Assembly: GCF_030269765.1 (NCBI RefSeq)
Contig: NZ_BSTX01000003.1
Span: 248,001-312,000 of the forward strand
Direction: 5' to 3'
Length of the DNA: 64,000 nt
Source of the DNA: Actinorhabdospora filicis
GTDB lineage: Bacteria; Actinomycetota; Actinomycetes; Mycobacteriales; Micromonosporaceae
In this document: positions 51,401-59,946 of the stretch, piece after piece
Numbering within the stretch: the first letter of the stretch is position 1
How the letters are laid out: the number at the start of each line of letters is the position of its first letter
The notes under the pieces: model-generated
Database searches by the model: none
Told to the model about the DNA's origin: nothing
The model's input: the letters and a program-made list of their open reading frames with translations, nothing else
Translations under genes and position numbers: made by a program

Positions 51401-54400
51401 ACCTGGACTTGCAACGGCACCACCGCACAAGACTGGACCTACAACACCACCACCGGCGCCCTGACCAACACCAACTCCGGCAAATGCCTCGACCTGGCAG
51501 GCGGAGGCACCACAGCCGGAACCCTCATCCAGCAGAACACCTGCAACAACACCCCCGGCCAAACCTGGAAACCCCAGACCGACGGCAGCCTCAAAAACCC
51601 CGGCTCCGGCAGATGCCTCGACGCCACCACGAGCCCCGCAGCAGGCGACCAGCTCATCCTCGCCGACTGCAACGGCCAAACCACCAGCAAGTGGGCCAAC
51701 CTCCTCACCGACTCCCACCCCCTCGCCGGAAGGCCACGCGAAGAATTCATCGTTGAAGACGGCACGGTCACCGGCTCGACCATTCACACCTACGAACTCA
51801 CCCAGACCGGCCTACGACCTACTCCCTCGGCTGGCGGCCAGGATCTCAGGGCATGGCGAGTCAACGAGACCGACACCAAGACCCGCGCGTGGCTGCCGGA
51901 TCTGGCGGGGTGGCGCTGGTCAGACAAGCGGGCCAGTTACGACAGCTACGGTCTCATCACTCAGATCGAAGACAGGGGCGATCTGTCGGTCCTCGACGAC
52001 GACACCTGCACCCAGTACGGTTATGTGCGTAATGTTCCGAACAATCTAATCGGATACCGGCAGTGGGAGCGGACTCTCACCCGTTGCACGACGACGCCTG
52101 CCGATATCGACGTGCTGTCCGGAGTCCGGTTCTCATATGACGGGTTCGGATACGGGTCGGCTCCCGTTCAGGGGCTGACGACCAAGACGGAGTCACTGGC
52201 AGAGGTCAGCGCTGGAATCGAGAAATGGAAGCAGGACTCTCGAGCAGCCTATGATCCCTACGGTCGAGTCGTAGAGGAGTCCGATGCACTTGACAGGCGG
52301 ACAATCACGGCCTACACGCCCGATAAGGACGCGCCCGTCGTGGAAGTCTCGGTCTCCGTGCCGATGGGACCGGATTGGGTGACCAGAACCTCGATCGATC
52401 CCGGCCGGGGGCTCACCAAGCTCGTAACCGACCTCAACGGCAAGAAGACGACGAGTCAGTACGATGCGCTCGGACGGCTCCAGCGAGGGTGGGCGAGCAA
52501 CCGGACGACCACGGCCACGCCCGATGCCGAGTACGTCTACGTCCTGGGAAGCCCAAGCTCAATCGAAACAAGGACCCTCGGACCGAACGGTAACCAGGTC
52601 TCGAGTTTCGAGATTCTCGATGGCCGGCTACGGGTCTTCCAGAAACAGGAGCCGACGCCGGTGGCCAACGGTGGCCGCATGATTCAAGACATGAAGTACG
52701 ATGCCCGAGGCCTAGTGGCGAAAGAGTCAAGTTTCTACAACTCGGCCGCCGCCCCTTCTGCGACACCGGTCACTTTCGCATCAGCAGACGTTCAGCTCCA
52801 GCATCGGTACACATATGACGGCCTGAGCCGAATCCTGAGGGACAGCCTATACAGTCAAGACTCTCTGAAATGGGAAACACGTTACCAGTATGCTGGCGAG
52901 AAGACGACCAAGATCGAACCGGTGGGTGGCGCTACAACCCAGAGCATTGCAGATGCACAGGGACAGACGGTAGAGCTCCGCTACTACTCCAGCAGCGATC
53001 TCAGTAGCGGCTTCCGAGCCACGCACTACTCATACGACAGGCTCGGATCGCTGATCGGCTACACAGATCCCGCCGGAAACGCCTGGTCGCGTTCATATGA
53101 TCTACGTGGACGACTCATCACCGAAAGTGACCCAGATAGCGGCACAACCCGATTCAGTTACGATGACGCTGATCAACGCCTGAGCGCCACCAACGGCAAC
53201 AACACCACTCTGATATACGGCTACGACAGCAACGGTCGCCAAACCAGCGAGTCGCAGAAGCATGCCGACGGCACCCTCGTTGAGCTCGCAACCTGGACGT
53301 ACGACATCCTCGCGAGCGGAAAGACCGTTAAAGGCCAGGTCGGGACCACCACTCGATACGCCAGCGGCAAGGCCTACACCACCCAGATCGATGACTTTGA
53401 CGACGCCTATCGCCCCTTGGGCCTCAAAACGATTATCCCGGCTGGGCACGGCGAACTATCCGGGATCTGGGCGACCAGCTCGACCTACCGTCAGGACGGC
53501 TCACCAGACTCCATCACGTACCCGGCGGCGCTCGGCTTGGCGGCCGAGTCCGTCACGTACGCATACGACGACCATGGTTTCCAGCTACGCGCTACAGGAA
53601 ACCAGACCTATGTCAGTGAAACGACCTTTCAGCCATGGGGGGCCGTCTACCAGACGACGCTCGGCAATGCAGGGAAGCGTGTGAAAGTCACGCAAGGCTC
53701 CTCACCTGTCAGCCGGCGACAGGACTCCCTCCATGTCGCCACGGAGAACAGTGTTTCTCCCGGACAGTTCGATGAGCAGCTCTCTAACGCGTACCGCTGG
53801 GACCCTGCGGGCAACCTCACCGCGATTGATGACCTCGCACAAGGTGTGACTTCTTCCTCCCAGTGCTTCAAACTCGATGCCTACAAGCAGATCGAAGAAG
53901 CCTGGACGACCACATCGGCCCTGGGAGGATGTGCTACTAATCCAACACTTGCCACTGTTGGTGGAATCGATCCATATTGGACGAGCTACCGCTACGACTC
54001 TGTAGGCAATCGCGTCAGTAGCATCGATCATGGGATCAGTGGCGACGACAGAACCTCTATCTATCACAACCCGGCGGCAGGGACCCAGCAGCCTCACGCC
54101 GTCTCGTCCATCGATGTCGCCGCTGGATCGCAGAGCTCGGCGACGAGCTTCACCTACGACACCGCTGGTGCCACCACCAAAAAGGTTACCGATGGCATAA
54201 CCACGGACTTCACATGGAACCCAACCGGCTCTGTCGATACGATCACATCCCACCTCGCCGGCGGAGACCACGCGACCCAGTTCATCTACGCTGCGTCAGG
54301 CGAAAAGCTGCTACGTACCACACCAGAGTCCTCGACTTTGTATCTGAGTGGCACGGAAGTTACGACCAATAGTGCGGGCAAACTCGCAACGATCCAACGG

Positions 54401-55489
54401 TCATATATTTGCAATGGACAGGTAGTGGCGACCCGCACAAACTACGCCCCACCCGTCTGGCAGGTCCGTGACTATCAGGGCACCGCCCGCATCGCAATTA
54501 ACTCCGAAGACCTCGTCGCGATCACCCGAAAATCCGACGTCTTCGGCAACCCGCGAGGTGCTGCAGTCGCGTGGCCTGACAATCGAGGCTTCCTCGGCGG
54601 GTCCATGGAGCAGTCCGGCCTCGTCTATCTAGGCGCGAGGCTCTATGACCCCAGCATTGGGCGCTTCATCAACCCTGACAAGGTCAGCAACGCCGTCAAT
54701 CCACAACAAGCCAATGGCTACGCGTACGCTAACAACAACCCCTCCACGCTTAGCGATCCCAGTGGTAACGACCCAGGTAGCACCCCAGACCACATCACCG
54801 CCGTCGCCCTGCGAGCGCAAGCGCTAATCGCGGCTTACCCTGACGCTTATATCGTCTCTGACCTCACCAATGATCCAGGTCCGGACCTTGTGTGCTACGG
54901 CTGCAAGCCCGGAGAAGTCTGGGTATGGGAGATCAAGACAGAAAACGTCACGAAGAGTGACGACGCACTGGAGAGGGAAGTCAAAAGGCACGTAGATCAA
55001 GTTGAGGACGATCCACTATTCGATGGATACACATCGTTTGTGCCGGGCCCGTCCTTCTCGGATCTCGGACTTCAGACAGTGCAGTCAGGAACGAGTATCT
55101 CGTCTCCCTTCACCATCGTGGCCGTAGATGACGATAGGCGAGTCCCCGGCCTGCAAATCTACTCCAGTAAGAGACTCAACTGGAAGGATGCACAGGCGAA
55201 GGAGCGTACCGACAGGGCAATCGAGGACGCCGACAAAGCAAACCAACATGCAAAGAAGGACGGCAAGGCCCCAAAGACGCCAGCACAGAAGGCTCGGTCT
55301 CGGAAGACCAACCTGCATAACCGAGATGAAGCGAAGATGCGCCGAGTCCGCTGGATCAACGCCCCATTCTGGACTAAAGAGAAGGGCACGAAGCACCGAG
55401 ACCCTATCGATGGATTCCTCAATGATCCAGTATTTACGGGCATACTTGAAGGCATTGCTTGCATCCTCTTCTGTCCCTGGCAATCGTAA
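48431..55489 (+). CDS. Secreted RHS-repeat polymorphic toxin with ricin-type lectin domains
   Basis: A 2352-residue protein. A Sec signal (about 1-47, ending 'PAAAA') is followed by an actinobacterial RHS/YD shell: 'GWDMQTGYIERSYRSC' early, YD repeats ('YDALGRLQRGW', 'YDLRGRLITESDPDSGTTRF', 'YDSNGRQTSE') from about 1200 on, and the core end 'LYDPSIGRFINPDKVSNAVN' ... 'GYAYANNNP' ... 'DPSG'. Between about 836 and 1101 two beta-trefoil ricin B-type lectins are inserted ('GRCLDAVGGGTANGTAVQLY', repeated Q-x-W). The variable tip (about 2112-2352) has D2152 (GPDLV), E2167 and K2169 (WEIK), a PD-(D/E)XK nuclease-like pattern. ATG 48431 preferred over upstream TTG and GTG. Confidence 0.93.
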   Translation: MSSAQRRGPRWPRGRLWRHRVGRGLAGVVSMSLAVSLLAGLPSPAAAAPGGQPTGPSKESVRVGTGKSKLAAKSETDGEGVTGPGEVRLPEAASSKVGTSGDPVDVGGLDVSLSTKPPEDEALSGWMLRDGVLAAGPSSVEVTVADASVAEKAGVHGVVLSLSRTDGGASSVDFRLSVDYTPFAELYGADYGSRLHVVELPACVLSTPEAPECQVQRDLPSKNLAGKVSSDVSVNGSYAREASAPTVLAVTAGSSGTTANFKATSLSPAYSWNAGGQSGSFSWSYPLTAPDSLGGPSPSLALSYDSGSVDAQTLAQNGQGSWVGEGWDMQTGYIERSYRSCTQDGGTTADQCWFSPYNATMVFQGQSTKLVRDSATGLWKSDADSGMRIEQKFDTSLANGDNDGEYWVVTTMDGTQFWFGKNKRYTGDTQTTNSVQTVPVFGNNSGEPCYNTTFANAWCQQGYRWNLDYVVDPRGNSMTYFYTTWTGNYGLNNNAKAVPYVMSSTLDHIDYGTRAGSEANPPAPMQVWFTKTNRCTGSCTNAEYPDTPWDQRCTATTCPNLKAPAYWSPYKLSSVYTQIRRADGSGYRKVDSWDLTHTYPASGDFVAPAGEDTKPNLWLQTLTHTGYAEDGLTTLAEPAVTFGGTRMFNRVDWGNDIGVAPFAHYRLTSILNGVGGQTLISYSNVECSQFRKPMPGFNPYRCFPQYYVPDDGGEAGWTWFNKYTVTGVTEKDLTPAGSPDEAWTYTYSVASSSDASLWAHDFNETTQLAYRSWPIWRGYSDITTTHGPAGGTQTVSRGLYYRGMNGDSLATWDNEGMVWEGRRNVLSTPIGTPELTAPIGGGDGRCLDAVGGGTANGTAVQLYDCNGSSAQKWVYDSTVFTLKNTASGKCLDNNNNVAANGNKLQLWTCAYIPAQTWKLAPDGSLKSPVGKCIAPQDAGAVNNTPVVLWDCTGKWDQRWQNRSDDTLRSNQAQRCIDVASASTADAAKIQTWTCNGTTAQDWTYNTTTGALTNTNSGKCLDLAGGGTTAGTLIQQNTCNNTPGQTWKPQTDGSLKNPGSGRCLDATTSPAAGDQLILADCNGQTTSKWANLLTDSHPLAGRPREEFIVEDGTVTGSTIHTYELTQTGLRPTPSAGGQDLRAWRVNETDTKTRAWLPDLAGWRWSDKRASYDSYGLITQIEDRGDLSVLDDDTCTQYGYVRNVPNNLIGYRQWERTLTRCTTTPADIDVLSGVRFSYDGFGYGSAPVQGLTTKTESLAEVSAGIEKWKQDSRAAYDPYGRVVEESDALDRRTITAYTPDKDAPVVEVSVSVPMGPDWVTRTSIDPGRGLTKLVTDLNGKKTTSQYDALGRLQRGWASNRTTTATPDAEYVYVLGSPSSIETRTLGPNGNQVSSFEILDGRLRVFQKQEPTPVANGGRMIQDMKYDARGLVAKESSFYNSAAAPSATPVTFASADVQLQHRYTYDGLSRILRDSLYSQDSLKWETRYQYAGEKTTKIEPVGGATTQSIADAQGQTVELRYYSSSDLSSGFRATHYSYDRLGSLIGYTDPAGNAWSRSYDLRGRLITESDPDSGTTRFSYDDADQRLSATNGNNTTLIYGYDSNGRQTSESQKHADGTLVELATWTYDILASGKTVKGQVGTTTRYASGKAYTTQIDDFDDAYRPLGLKTIIPAGHGELSGIWATSSTYRQDGSPDSITYPAALGLAAESVTYAYDDHGFQLRATGNQTYVSETTFQPWGAVYQTTLGNAGKRVKVTQGSSPVSRRQDSLHVATENSVSPGQFDEQLSNAYRWDPAGNLTAIDDLAQGVTSSSQCFKLDAYKQIEEAWTTTSALGGCATNPTLATVGGIDPYWTSYRYDSVGNRVSSIDHGISGDDRTSIYHNPAAGTQQPHAVSSIDVAAGSQSSATSFTYDTAGATTKKVTDGITTDFTWNPTGSVDTITSHLAGGDHATQFIYAASGEKLLRTTPESSTLYLSGTEVTTNSAGKLATIQRSYICNGQVVATRTNYAPPVWQVRDYQGTARIAINSEDLVAITRKSDVFGNPRGAAVAWPDNRGFLGGSMEQSGLVYLGARLYDPSIGRFINPDKVSNAVNPQQANGYAYANNNPSTLSDPSGNDPGSTPDHITAVALRAQALIAAYPDAYIVSDLTNDPGPDLVCYGCKPGEVWVWEIKTENVTKSDDALEREVKRHVDQVEDDPLFDGYTSFVPGPSFSDLGLQTVQSGTSISSPFTIVAVDDDRRVPGLQIYSSKRLNWKDAQAKERTDRAIEDADKANQHAKKDGKAPKTPAQKARSRKTNLHNRDEAKMRRVRWINAPFWTKEKGTKHRDPIDGFLNDPVFTGILEGIACILFCPWQS

Positions 55490-55498
55490 GTGAACATT

Positions 55499-55527
55499 GA
55501 GGCCCGGATCATGTCGATCCGGGCCTC
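55499..55527 (+). terminator. Terminator after RHS toxin
   Basis: A perfect 12-bp stem (GAGGCCCGGATC at 55499-55510, GATCCGGGCCTC at 55516-55527) with loop ATGTC, 9 bp after the stop. It ends the toxin transcript before any further plus-strand gene. Confidence 0.8.
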
Positions 55528-55550
55528 GTGTCGCCAGTAGACCCAATTGT

Positions 55551-55838
55551 CTAGAGTTCAGTCATCTGGAGAGCCAGGACGACTTTCTTGAGGTTTGCGC
55601 TAAACTGGTGGGCCTGTGCAGGATCCAGGGTCATCTCAACCGCCGTCTCCTCATTTCGTATCAGTAGCTCAAGCTGATCCTCACCTCCCGCACGAAGAGC
55701 GCGGACCTGGAGCGATAGGTCTCCATCGTCGGCTGTCAGTTCTTCCCAGGAGCTGTAGTGATAGCCGTTGGCGCGATGTTGGCGGCTGCACCAGGCCGGG
55801 CAGTCCGAGTAGACAGAATCATCAGTCACAGCAGCCAT
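55551..55838 (-). CDS. DUF6907-family small protein
   Basis: A 95-residue protein with the 'CPAWCSRQH' motif (residues 13-21), then 'HYSSWEELTADDGDLSLQV' and a final helix 'LDPAQAHQFSANLKKVVLAL'. This is the usual organisation of DUF6907 proteins, found on actinomycete plasmids and integrative elements and thought to bind zinc through the C-x-x-x-C-x-x-x-H motif. Function unknown. It is the first minus-strand gene beyond the RHS toxin and belongs with the conjugation genes. A larger in-frame upstream extension is not credible. Confidence 0.72.
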   Translation of the reverse strand: MAAVTDDSVYSDCPAWCSRQHRANGYHYSSWEELTADDGDLSLQVRALRAGGEDQLELLIRNEETAVEMTLDPAQAHQFSANLKKVVLALQMTEL

Positions 55839-56414
55839 TGTGCCCGCAGAGGCCGAGATCTGGCATCTGGAGCGCAAGACATAGTCGTTGCGACCTGGCC
55901 ACAATGCACCACGACGTTCACTGCACAGCTGGAAGCAGCGAAGACCAGTACGTCTTCGTGGGCGATGACCACATTCGGCCGCCTGGCCCTGGTGGCTTTG
56001 TGCGCGTTGTCGAGGGCGAAGAACGGCGGCCAGGCGATCAGGTGCCCGTCTCGCCATGCGGCCAGGAGTGCCACGCACCGCGCGGCCAGGATTTAGTCCG
56101 GCCCCGTGGGCGGCGGTGTGACAAGGGCTGGCAGATCGATGAGGATGCCGTGATGGCGGTAGGGACGGACGGTGATCACAATCCACCGTTGGTGACGAGG
56201 AGCGTTCTGTAGGCCCTGAAGATGTCGATGAGCAGGTTGCTGAGGCCATGGGCTTCGCCGGTGAGCAGCGTGGTGGCTTGGTCAAGCCCAGCACGACTTT
56301 GCGTGCGATGAAGGCTGCGCCCTGTTTCGGTTGATACTTCGTGCGCATTTTGAGAGCAGAGGCTACGGCCGCGCGACCGCTGTGCGGCCTTGGATCTGAT
56401 TGACCTGGTTCCAC
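55839..56414. other. Intergenic region with protein fragments
   Basis: No complete gene. Two minus-strand fragments look protein-like: about 29 codons from a GTG at about 56181 ('VRPYRHHGILIDLPALVTPP'), and before it in another frame 'GLSNLLIDIFRAYRTLLVTN'. They may be parts of one small element gene broken by frameshifts. The rest shows nothing. Confidence 0.4.
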
Positions 56415-57218
56415 TTACCTGCGTGCCCCGAGATCCAGGATGCTGGTCGACCCCGTCCCGTGTAGCGGGGTCCAGATGGAACCTGCAGGACGGTCGCTGA
56501 GGCCGGTGTGGGTCGTGGCGACCGTGAATGGGTAGGTGCGGGTGCTGAGTGCTTTGTGGAGGTTGGCCTCTCGGACGGAGCTGGACAGCTCGATCAGGAC
56601 CGGCATCGGCTCGATGAGGTGGCGGTAGCGCTCCAGTTTGGCGGCCAGGCGGTTGTGGTCCTCGCTGCCGGTGTCGTGCTCGTAGTAGAACTCGACGCGG
56701 GTGTCGGTGGTGGTGATGGTTGCGTGGGCATCGGGTTTGACCATGCCGCCGGTGCGCTCGGCCGCCTGGGTTTCGTTGTGCCAGGCCAGGTGCCAGTCGT
56801 GGGTGCGGGTGTGGGCGAGCAGGTGGGTGAGGAAGTCGTTGACGCCGAGGGTGTGGGCGAGTTTGGGGCTGCCGGCGATGCGGGCGGCGCGTTCGGCGAT
56901 GGTGGCGGGTCTGGGCCAGGGTGTGCCGGTGGCGGCGGCGTGTAGGCAGGCTCCGTTGTAGCCCAGGAGGTAGTGGAAGGGTGCTGATCCGCTGGGAAGG
57001 GGCTGGCGGAATCTGGTGAGGACGTCGAGGTGGTGCAGGACGGCCAGGCGGGCGCGGGCACGCTCGGGGCTGGTGAACCAGGCGCGGGCTATCTGGTGGG
57101 TGGTGAGGACCTGGTGGGCTCCGAGGGCGTCGATGAGGTCGCGGTCTCGGTCGGTGAGGTGGTTGAGGACGTCCAGGATCGCGGCTCGGCGGATGAGAGT
57201 GTGTCGGGGTCGGTTCAT
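56415..57218 (-). CDS. Replication-relaxation family protein
   Basis: A 267-residue protein of the Replic_Relax family, found on actinomycete conjugative plasmids and integrative elements. The N-terminus holds a winged helix ('LIDALGAHQVLTTHQIARAW', 'RARARLAVLHHLDVLTRF'). The core carries 'LLGYNGACLHAAATG', 'HTLGVNDFLTHLLAH' and 'VKPDAHATI', with the nuclease-like 'VEFYYEHDTGSED' segment. It is believed to act in replication or relaxation of the element DNA. AAAGGAC precedes the ATG. It follows the coupling-ATPase gene by 69 bp on the same strand. Confidence 0.88.
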   Translation of the reverse strand: MNRPRHTLIRRAAILDVLNHLTDRDRDLIDALGAHQVLTTHQIARAWFTSPERARARLAVLHHLDVLTRFRQPLPSGSAPFHYLLGYNGACLHAAATGTPWPRPATIAERAARIAGSPKLAHTLGVNDFLTHLLAHTRTHDWHLAWHNETQAAERTGGMVKPDAHATITTTDTRVEFYYEHDTGSEDHNRLAAKLERYRHLIEPMPVLIELSSSVREANLHKALSTRTYPFTVATTHTGLSDRPAGSIWTPLHGTGSTSILDLGARR

Positions 57219-57287
57219 GATGTGTCCTTTCTGGGGCGTGTGCTGGGGTGATGGGCTCGATGGGGGCGGTCGGTGTCCCGCTCGGTG

Positions 57288-59642
57288 TTAAGCGCTCGCC
57301 GGATCGGTCGGCGGAGTGACCGGGGATGGGTGTTGGCCTGAGTGACCGCCCCTGTTTCTGCGGCGGTGGTCGCGGACGCGTGGTGGCGCCGGTGTGGTGG
57401 ACAGGGTGAAGGCGGGTTGTTCCTTGCCGTCGGCCACGAGGCGGCAGGCGGCGGTGAAGGCGTCGAGGTGGGACAGGTCGTGCTCGCTCAGGTGCGGGTT
57501 GGTGTGGCGGGCCAGGAGGTGGGCGTCCTCGGGGCTGGTGGTGAAGTAGATCTTGTTGCGGGCGTTGGCGGAGATCGCGAACTGGAGCTCGCGCGGCAGC
57601 TGGGCCATGTGCTGGTGGGCCAGGACCATCGAGAGCCGGTAGCCGCGGGCCTCGGCGAGGACGTCGTCGAGGGACCTGGGGAGGTTGAGGAAGTTGTGGG
57701 CCTCGTCCAGGTAGAGGGTGGCGTCGAGGCGCTGATGCTCGGCGAGGGTCGTGCGGTGAGTGGCGGCCTGCCAGGCCTTCGCGACGATGATGGAGCCCAT
57801 GAGGCTGGAGGTGTCGTCCCCGAGCTGTCCTTTGGGGAGCCTGGCCAGCAGGATCCCGCCGTCCAGGACGCGGCTCATGTCGAAGGTGGTGGTGGGCGCG
57901 CCGAGGGTGGCGCGGACGAACTCGCGGGTCAGCAGCGCGCGGATCCTGGACAGGACCGGCCCGATGACCTGGGCCTGGAATGCCGGGCTGAGGTTGTCGT
58001 ACCACTGCCAGAACCCGCCGAGTCCGGCCGGATCGTCGATGTCGGCCACGATCGGCGCGCGGAACGACTTCTGCGACAGCAGGCTGGGCAGGTGCTTGAG
58101 CGTCGCGGCGGGTACGCGCAGCAGGGTCAGCAGGGCCGAGCGGAGGACGTCGTCGGCGCGCGGCCCCCAGTGCCGTTCGAAGATGCGGCGGCAGATCCCG
58201 ACGAGGTGGTCCACGACCAGGTCCGGGTCGTCGCCTGATAGCGGGTTGAGGCCCGGCGGGTTCGGCTGGTCGGGGTCGATGACCACGAGCCGGTCGCCCA
58301 GCACGGCGGGGTCGAGGCGGTCGAGGATGTCGGCGACGAGGTCGCCTTTGGGGTCGATGACGATCACGCCGCGCCCGGCCTTGATGTCGGCGAGGATCAT
58401 GTTCAGCAGCAGCGTGGACTTGCCGACGCCGGTGGACCCGACGACATGCATGTGGTGGCGGGCGTCGCTGACATTGAGCGCGACGGTGCGTCCGTCGGCC
58501 GCGGCGGTGCCCAGGGTCTTGGTGCCGCGCCCGCCACGTGGGATCGCGATCCCGGCGGGGACGATGCGGGCGCCGGCGCGCACGAGCTGCGGGACGACCG
58601 CGTCGTAGGGCAGGTGCGCCAGCACCGCCGCCTCGGCGGGTGTGGCCAGGGCACCAGAGACCATGCGCCGCTCGTCGATGGCGCGGACCAGCCCGACCAT
58701 CAGCCGGGATCGCCGGACCGCGTCGGGCCCGCTGTGGGCGGCCAGGGCCGTGGCGGCGGCGTTGGCCAGGCCGCGCATCCGGGTCCGGAGACTCACCCGG
58801 TCCCCACGCCGGGTGGTGGCCACCGCGTACCGCACGGCCACCTCCAGCATCGCTCCGGCGCTGCGGTCGAGGTCGCGCTGCCCCACGCGCCGTTGCCACG
58901 CATCGGGCGGAGCCGGGACGTGTGACCGCTTGCCGGTGTCACTCGGGCCCGGCAGGAACAGGTCGGCGAGCGCCGCTCCCCACCCCCACCCGCCGGAACG
59001 GTGTCCCAGGGCCCGCCGCCTCAGGCGCAGAATCCGCCGTCGCGGCGCCGGGCGGGCCAGCACCTGGACGAGCGCGTACTCCCCGGTCTGGAGGCCGCTG
59101 AGCGCGGCCAGCAGCAGCCGCGCCGGATCGGCCACGGCGTCTGCGCGCACGGCCGCGGTGTGGCTGTCGCCGAGGACGATCACCCCGGCCTCGACGTGGT
59201 TCGCCTCGGGCGGGAGTGCAGGCGCGGCGGGATGGGCGGTGACCGTCGCGGCGGGCCACGCGCCACGGATCCCGTCGGCGATCGATCGCGCCGACAGCGT
59301 CGCCGGAACCCACACCCGGATGTCGAGCGCCGGACCGTTCCAGGCGTACTCGAAGGCGATGTGCGGCTGCCCGTAGATCAGCCGCTTCCACCATGGGACC
59401 GCGGCGACGGCCACGAGCTGGAAGAACCCGATCGCGCCGTCCGGCTCGACCTCGGGCGGGGCCTGGACGTGCAGGACCACGCCGCCACCGGCATGCCTGC
59501 CGGCGAGGTGACGCCGCCACCATGCACGGGCGGCGACGGCCATGACGACCGCTGTGGCAGCGGCGACGGCCAGGGCGACGAGCAGCGCGGTTGGCGGAAG
59601 GTGGACCGTGGGTGGTGCGAACGGGTCGGGTGTCGGGAGCAT
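57288..59642 (-). CDS. FtsK/TraD-like conjugative coupling ATPase
   Basis: A 784-residue membrane ATPase. It has an N-terminal transmembrane helix ('ALLVALAVAAATAVVMAVAA'), a long soluble N-domain, then a HerA/TraD-type motor with Walker A 'VGSTGVGKSTLLLN' (near residue 400), 'VIVIDPKGDLVADILDRL' and Walker B 'ATLYLDEAHNFLNLP' (near 645). It ends with a disordered basic tail. The family moves DNA in conjugation. With replication-relaxation and DUF6907 genes it forms the conserved kernel of an actinomycete integrative element. The ATG at 59642 follows GAGAGGA; the in-frame extension to 59822 has no support. Confidence 0.9.
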   Translation of the reverse strand: MLPTPDPFAPPTVHLPPTALLVALAVAAATAVVMAVAARAWWRRHLAGRHAGGGVVLHVQAPPEVEPDGAIGFFQLVAVAAVPWWKRLIYGQPHIAFEYAWNGPALDIRVWVPATLSARSIADGIRGAWPAATVTAHPAAPALPPEANHVEAGVIVLGDSHTAAVRADAVADPARLLLAALSGLQTGEYALVQVLARPAPRRRILRLRRRALGHRSGGWGWGAALADLFLPGPSDTGKRSHVPAPPDAWQRRVGQRDLDRSAGAMLEVAVRYAVATTRRGDRVSLRTRMRGLANAAATALAAHSGPDAVRRSRLMVGLVRAIDERRMVSGALATPAEAAVLAHLPYDAVVPQLVRAGARIVPAGIAIPRGGRGTKTLGTAAADGRTVALNVSDARHHMHVVGSTGVGKSTLLLNMILADIKAGRGVIVIDPKGDLVADILDRLDPAVLGDRLVVIDPDQPNPPGLNPLSGDDPDLVVDHLVGICRRIFERHWGPRADDVLRSALLTLLRVPAATLKHLPSLLSQKSFRAPIVADIDDPAGLGGFWQWYDNLSPAFQAQVIGPVLSRIRALLTREFVRATLGAPTTTFDMSRVLDGGILLARLPKGQLGDDTSSLMGSIIVAKAWQAATHRTTLAEHQRLDATLYLDEAHNFLNLPRSLDDVLAEARGYRLSMVLAHQHMAQLPRELQFAISANARNKIYFTTSPEDAHLLARHTNPHLSEHDLSHLDAFTAACRLVADGKEQPAFTLSTTPAPPRVRDHRRRNRGGHSGQHPSPVTPPTDPASA

Positions 59643-59782
59643 GGCTTGGGTCCTCTCGGTTCTGAAGTGCGCGGGGTATCTGCGGCGGGAACGTCCGCCA
59701 TAAGGCGAGGTGTACTCACGCTTGGGCATTGAAGGATGACTCATCGTGAGGGTGAATGGGGGATTCAGCCGGGCGTGCGGCA

Positions 59783-59882
59783 GGCACAGACCAGGCACAA
59801 GCCGGGCACAAAAGAGTGTCATCGCAGTTCAAAGGCAATTCTGGTGATGAGCTGTCCATGTCCTGTGCCTCGCGGCTGTGCC
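59783..59882. repeat. Phased GGCACA/TGTGCC repeats upstream of conjugation genes
   Basis: Three direct copies of GGCACA start at 59783, 59794 and 59805, exactly 11 bp apart. Two inverted copies (TGTGCC) start at 59864 and 59877. A 53-bp AT-richer segment lies between the two groups. The arrangement, in the 304-bp gap between the coupling ATPase and a kinase gene, looks like an iteron or operator array, perhaps an origin of transfer or a regulator-binding site. Confidence 0.6.
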
Positions 59883-59946
59883 TGCGGTGAGGGGCTGTGA
59901 CCGGGAGAGTGAGCCCCGACCGAGCCGGCGATTAGGCTGCTCGCCC

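Noticed and set aside
55616..56212. Plus-strand ORF after the RHS toxin as immunity gene
   Set aside because: It is antisense to the DUF6907 gene, lies beyond a strong terminator and has no ribosome binding site or protein-like pattern.
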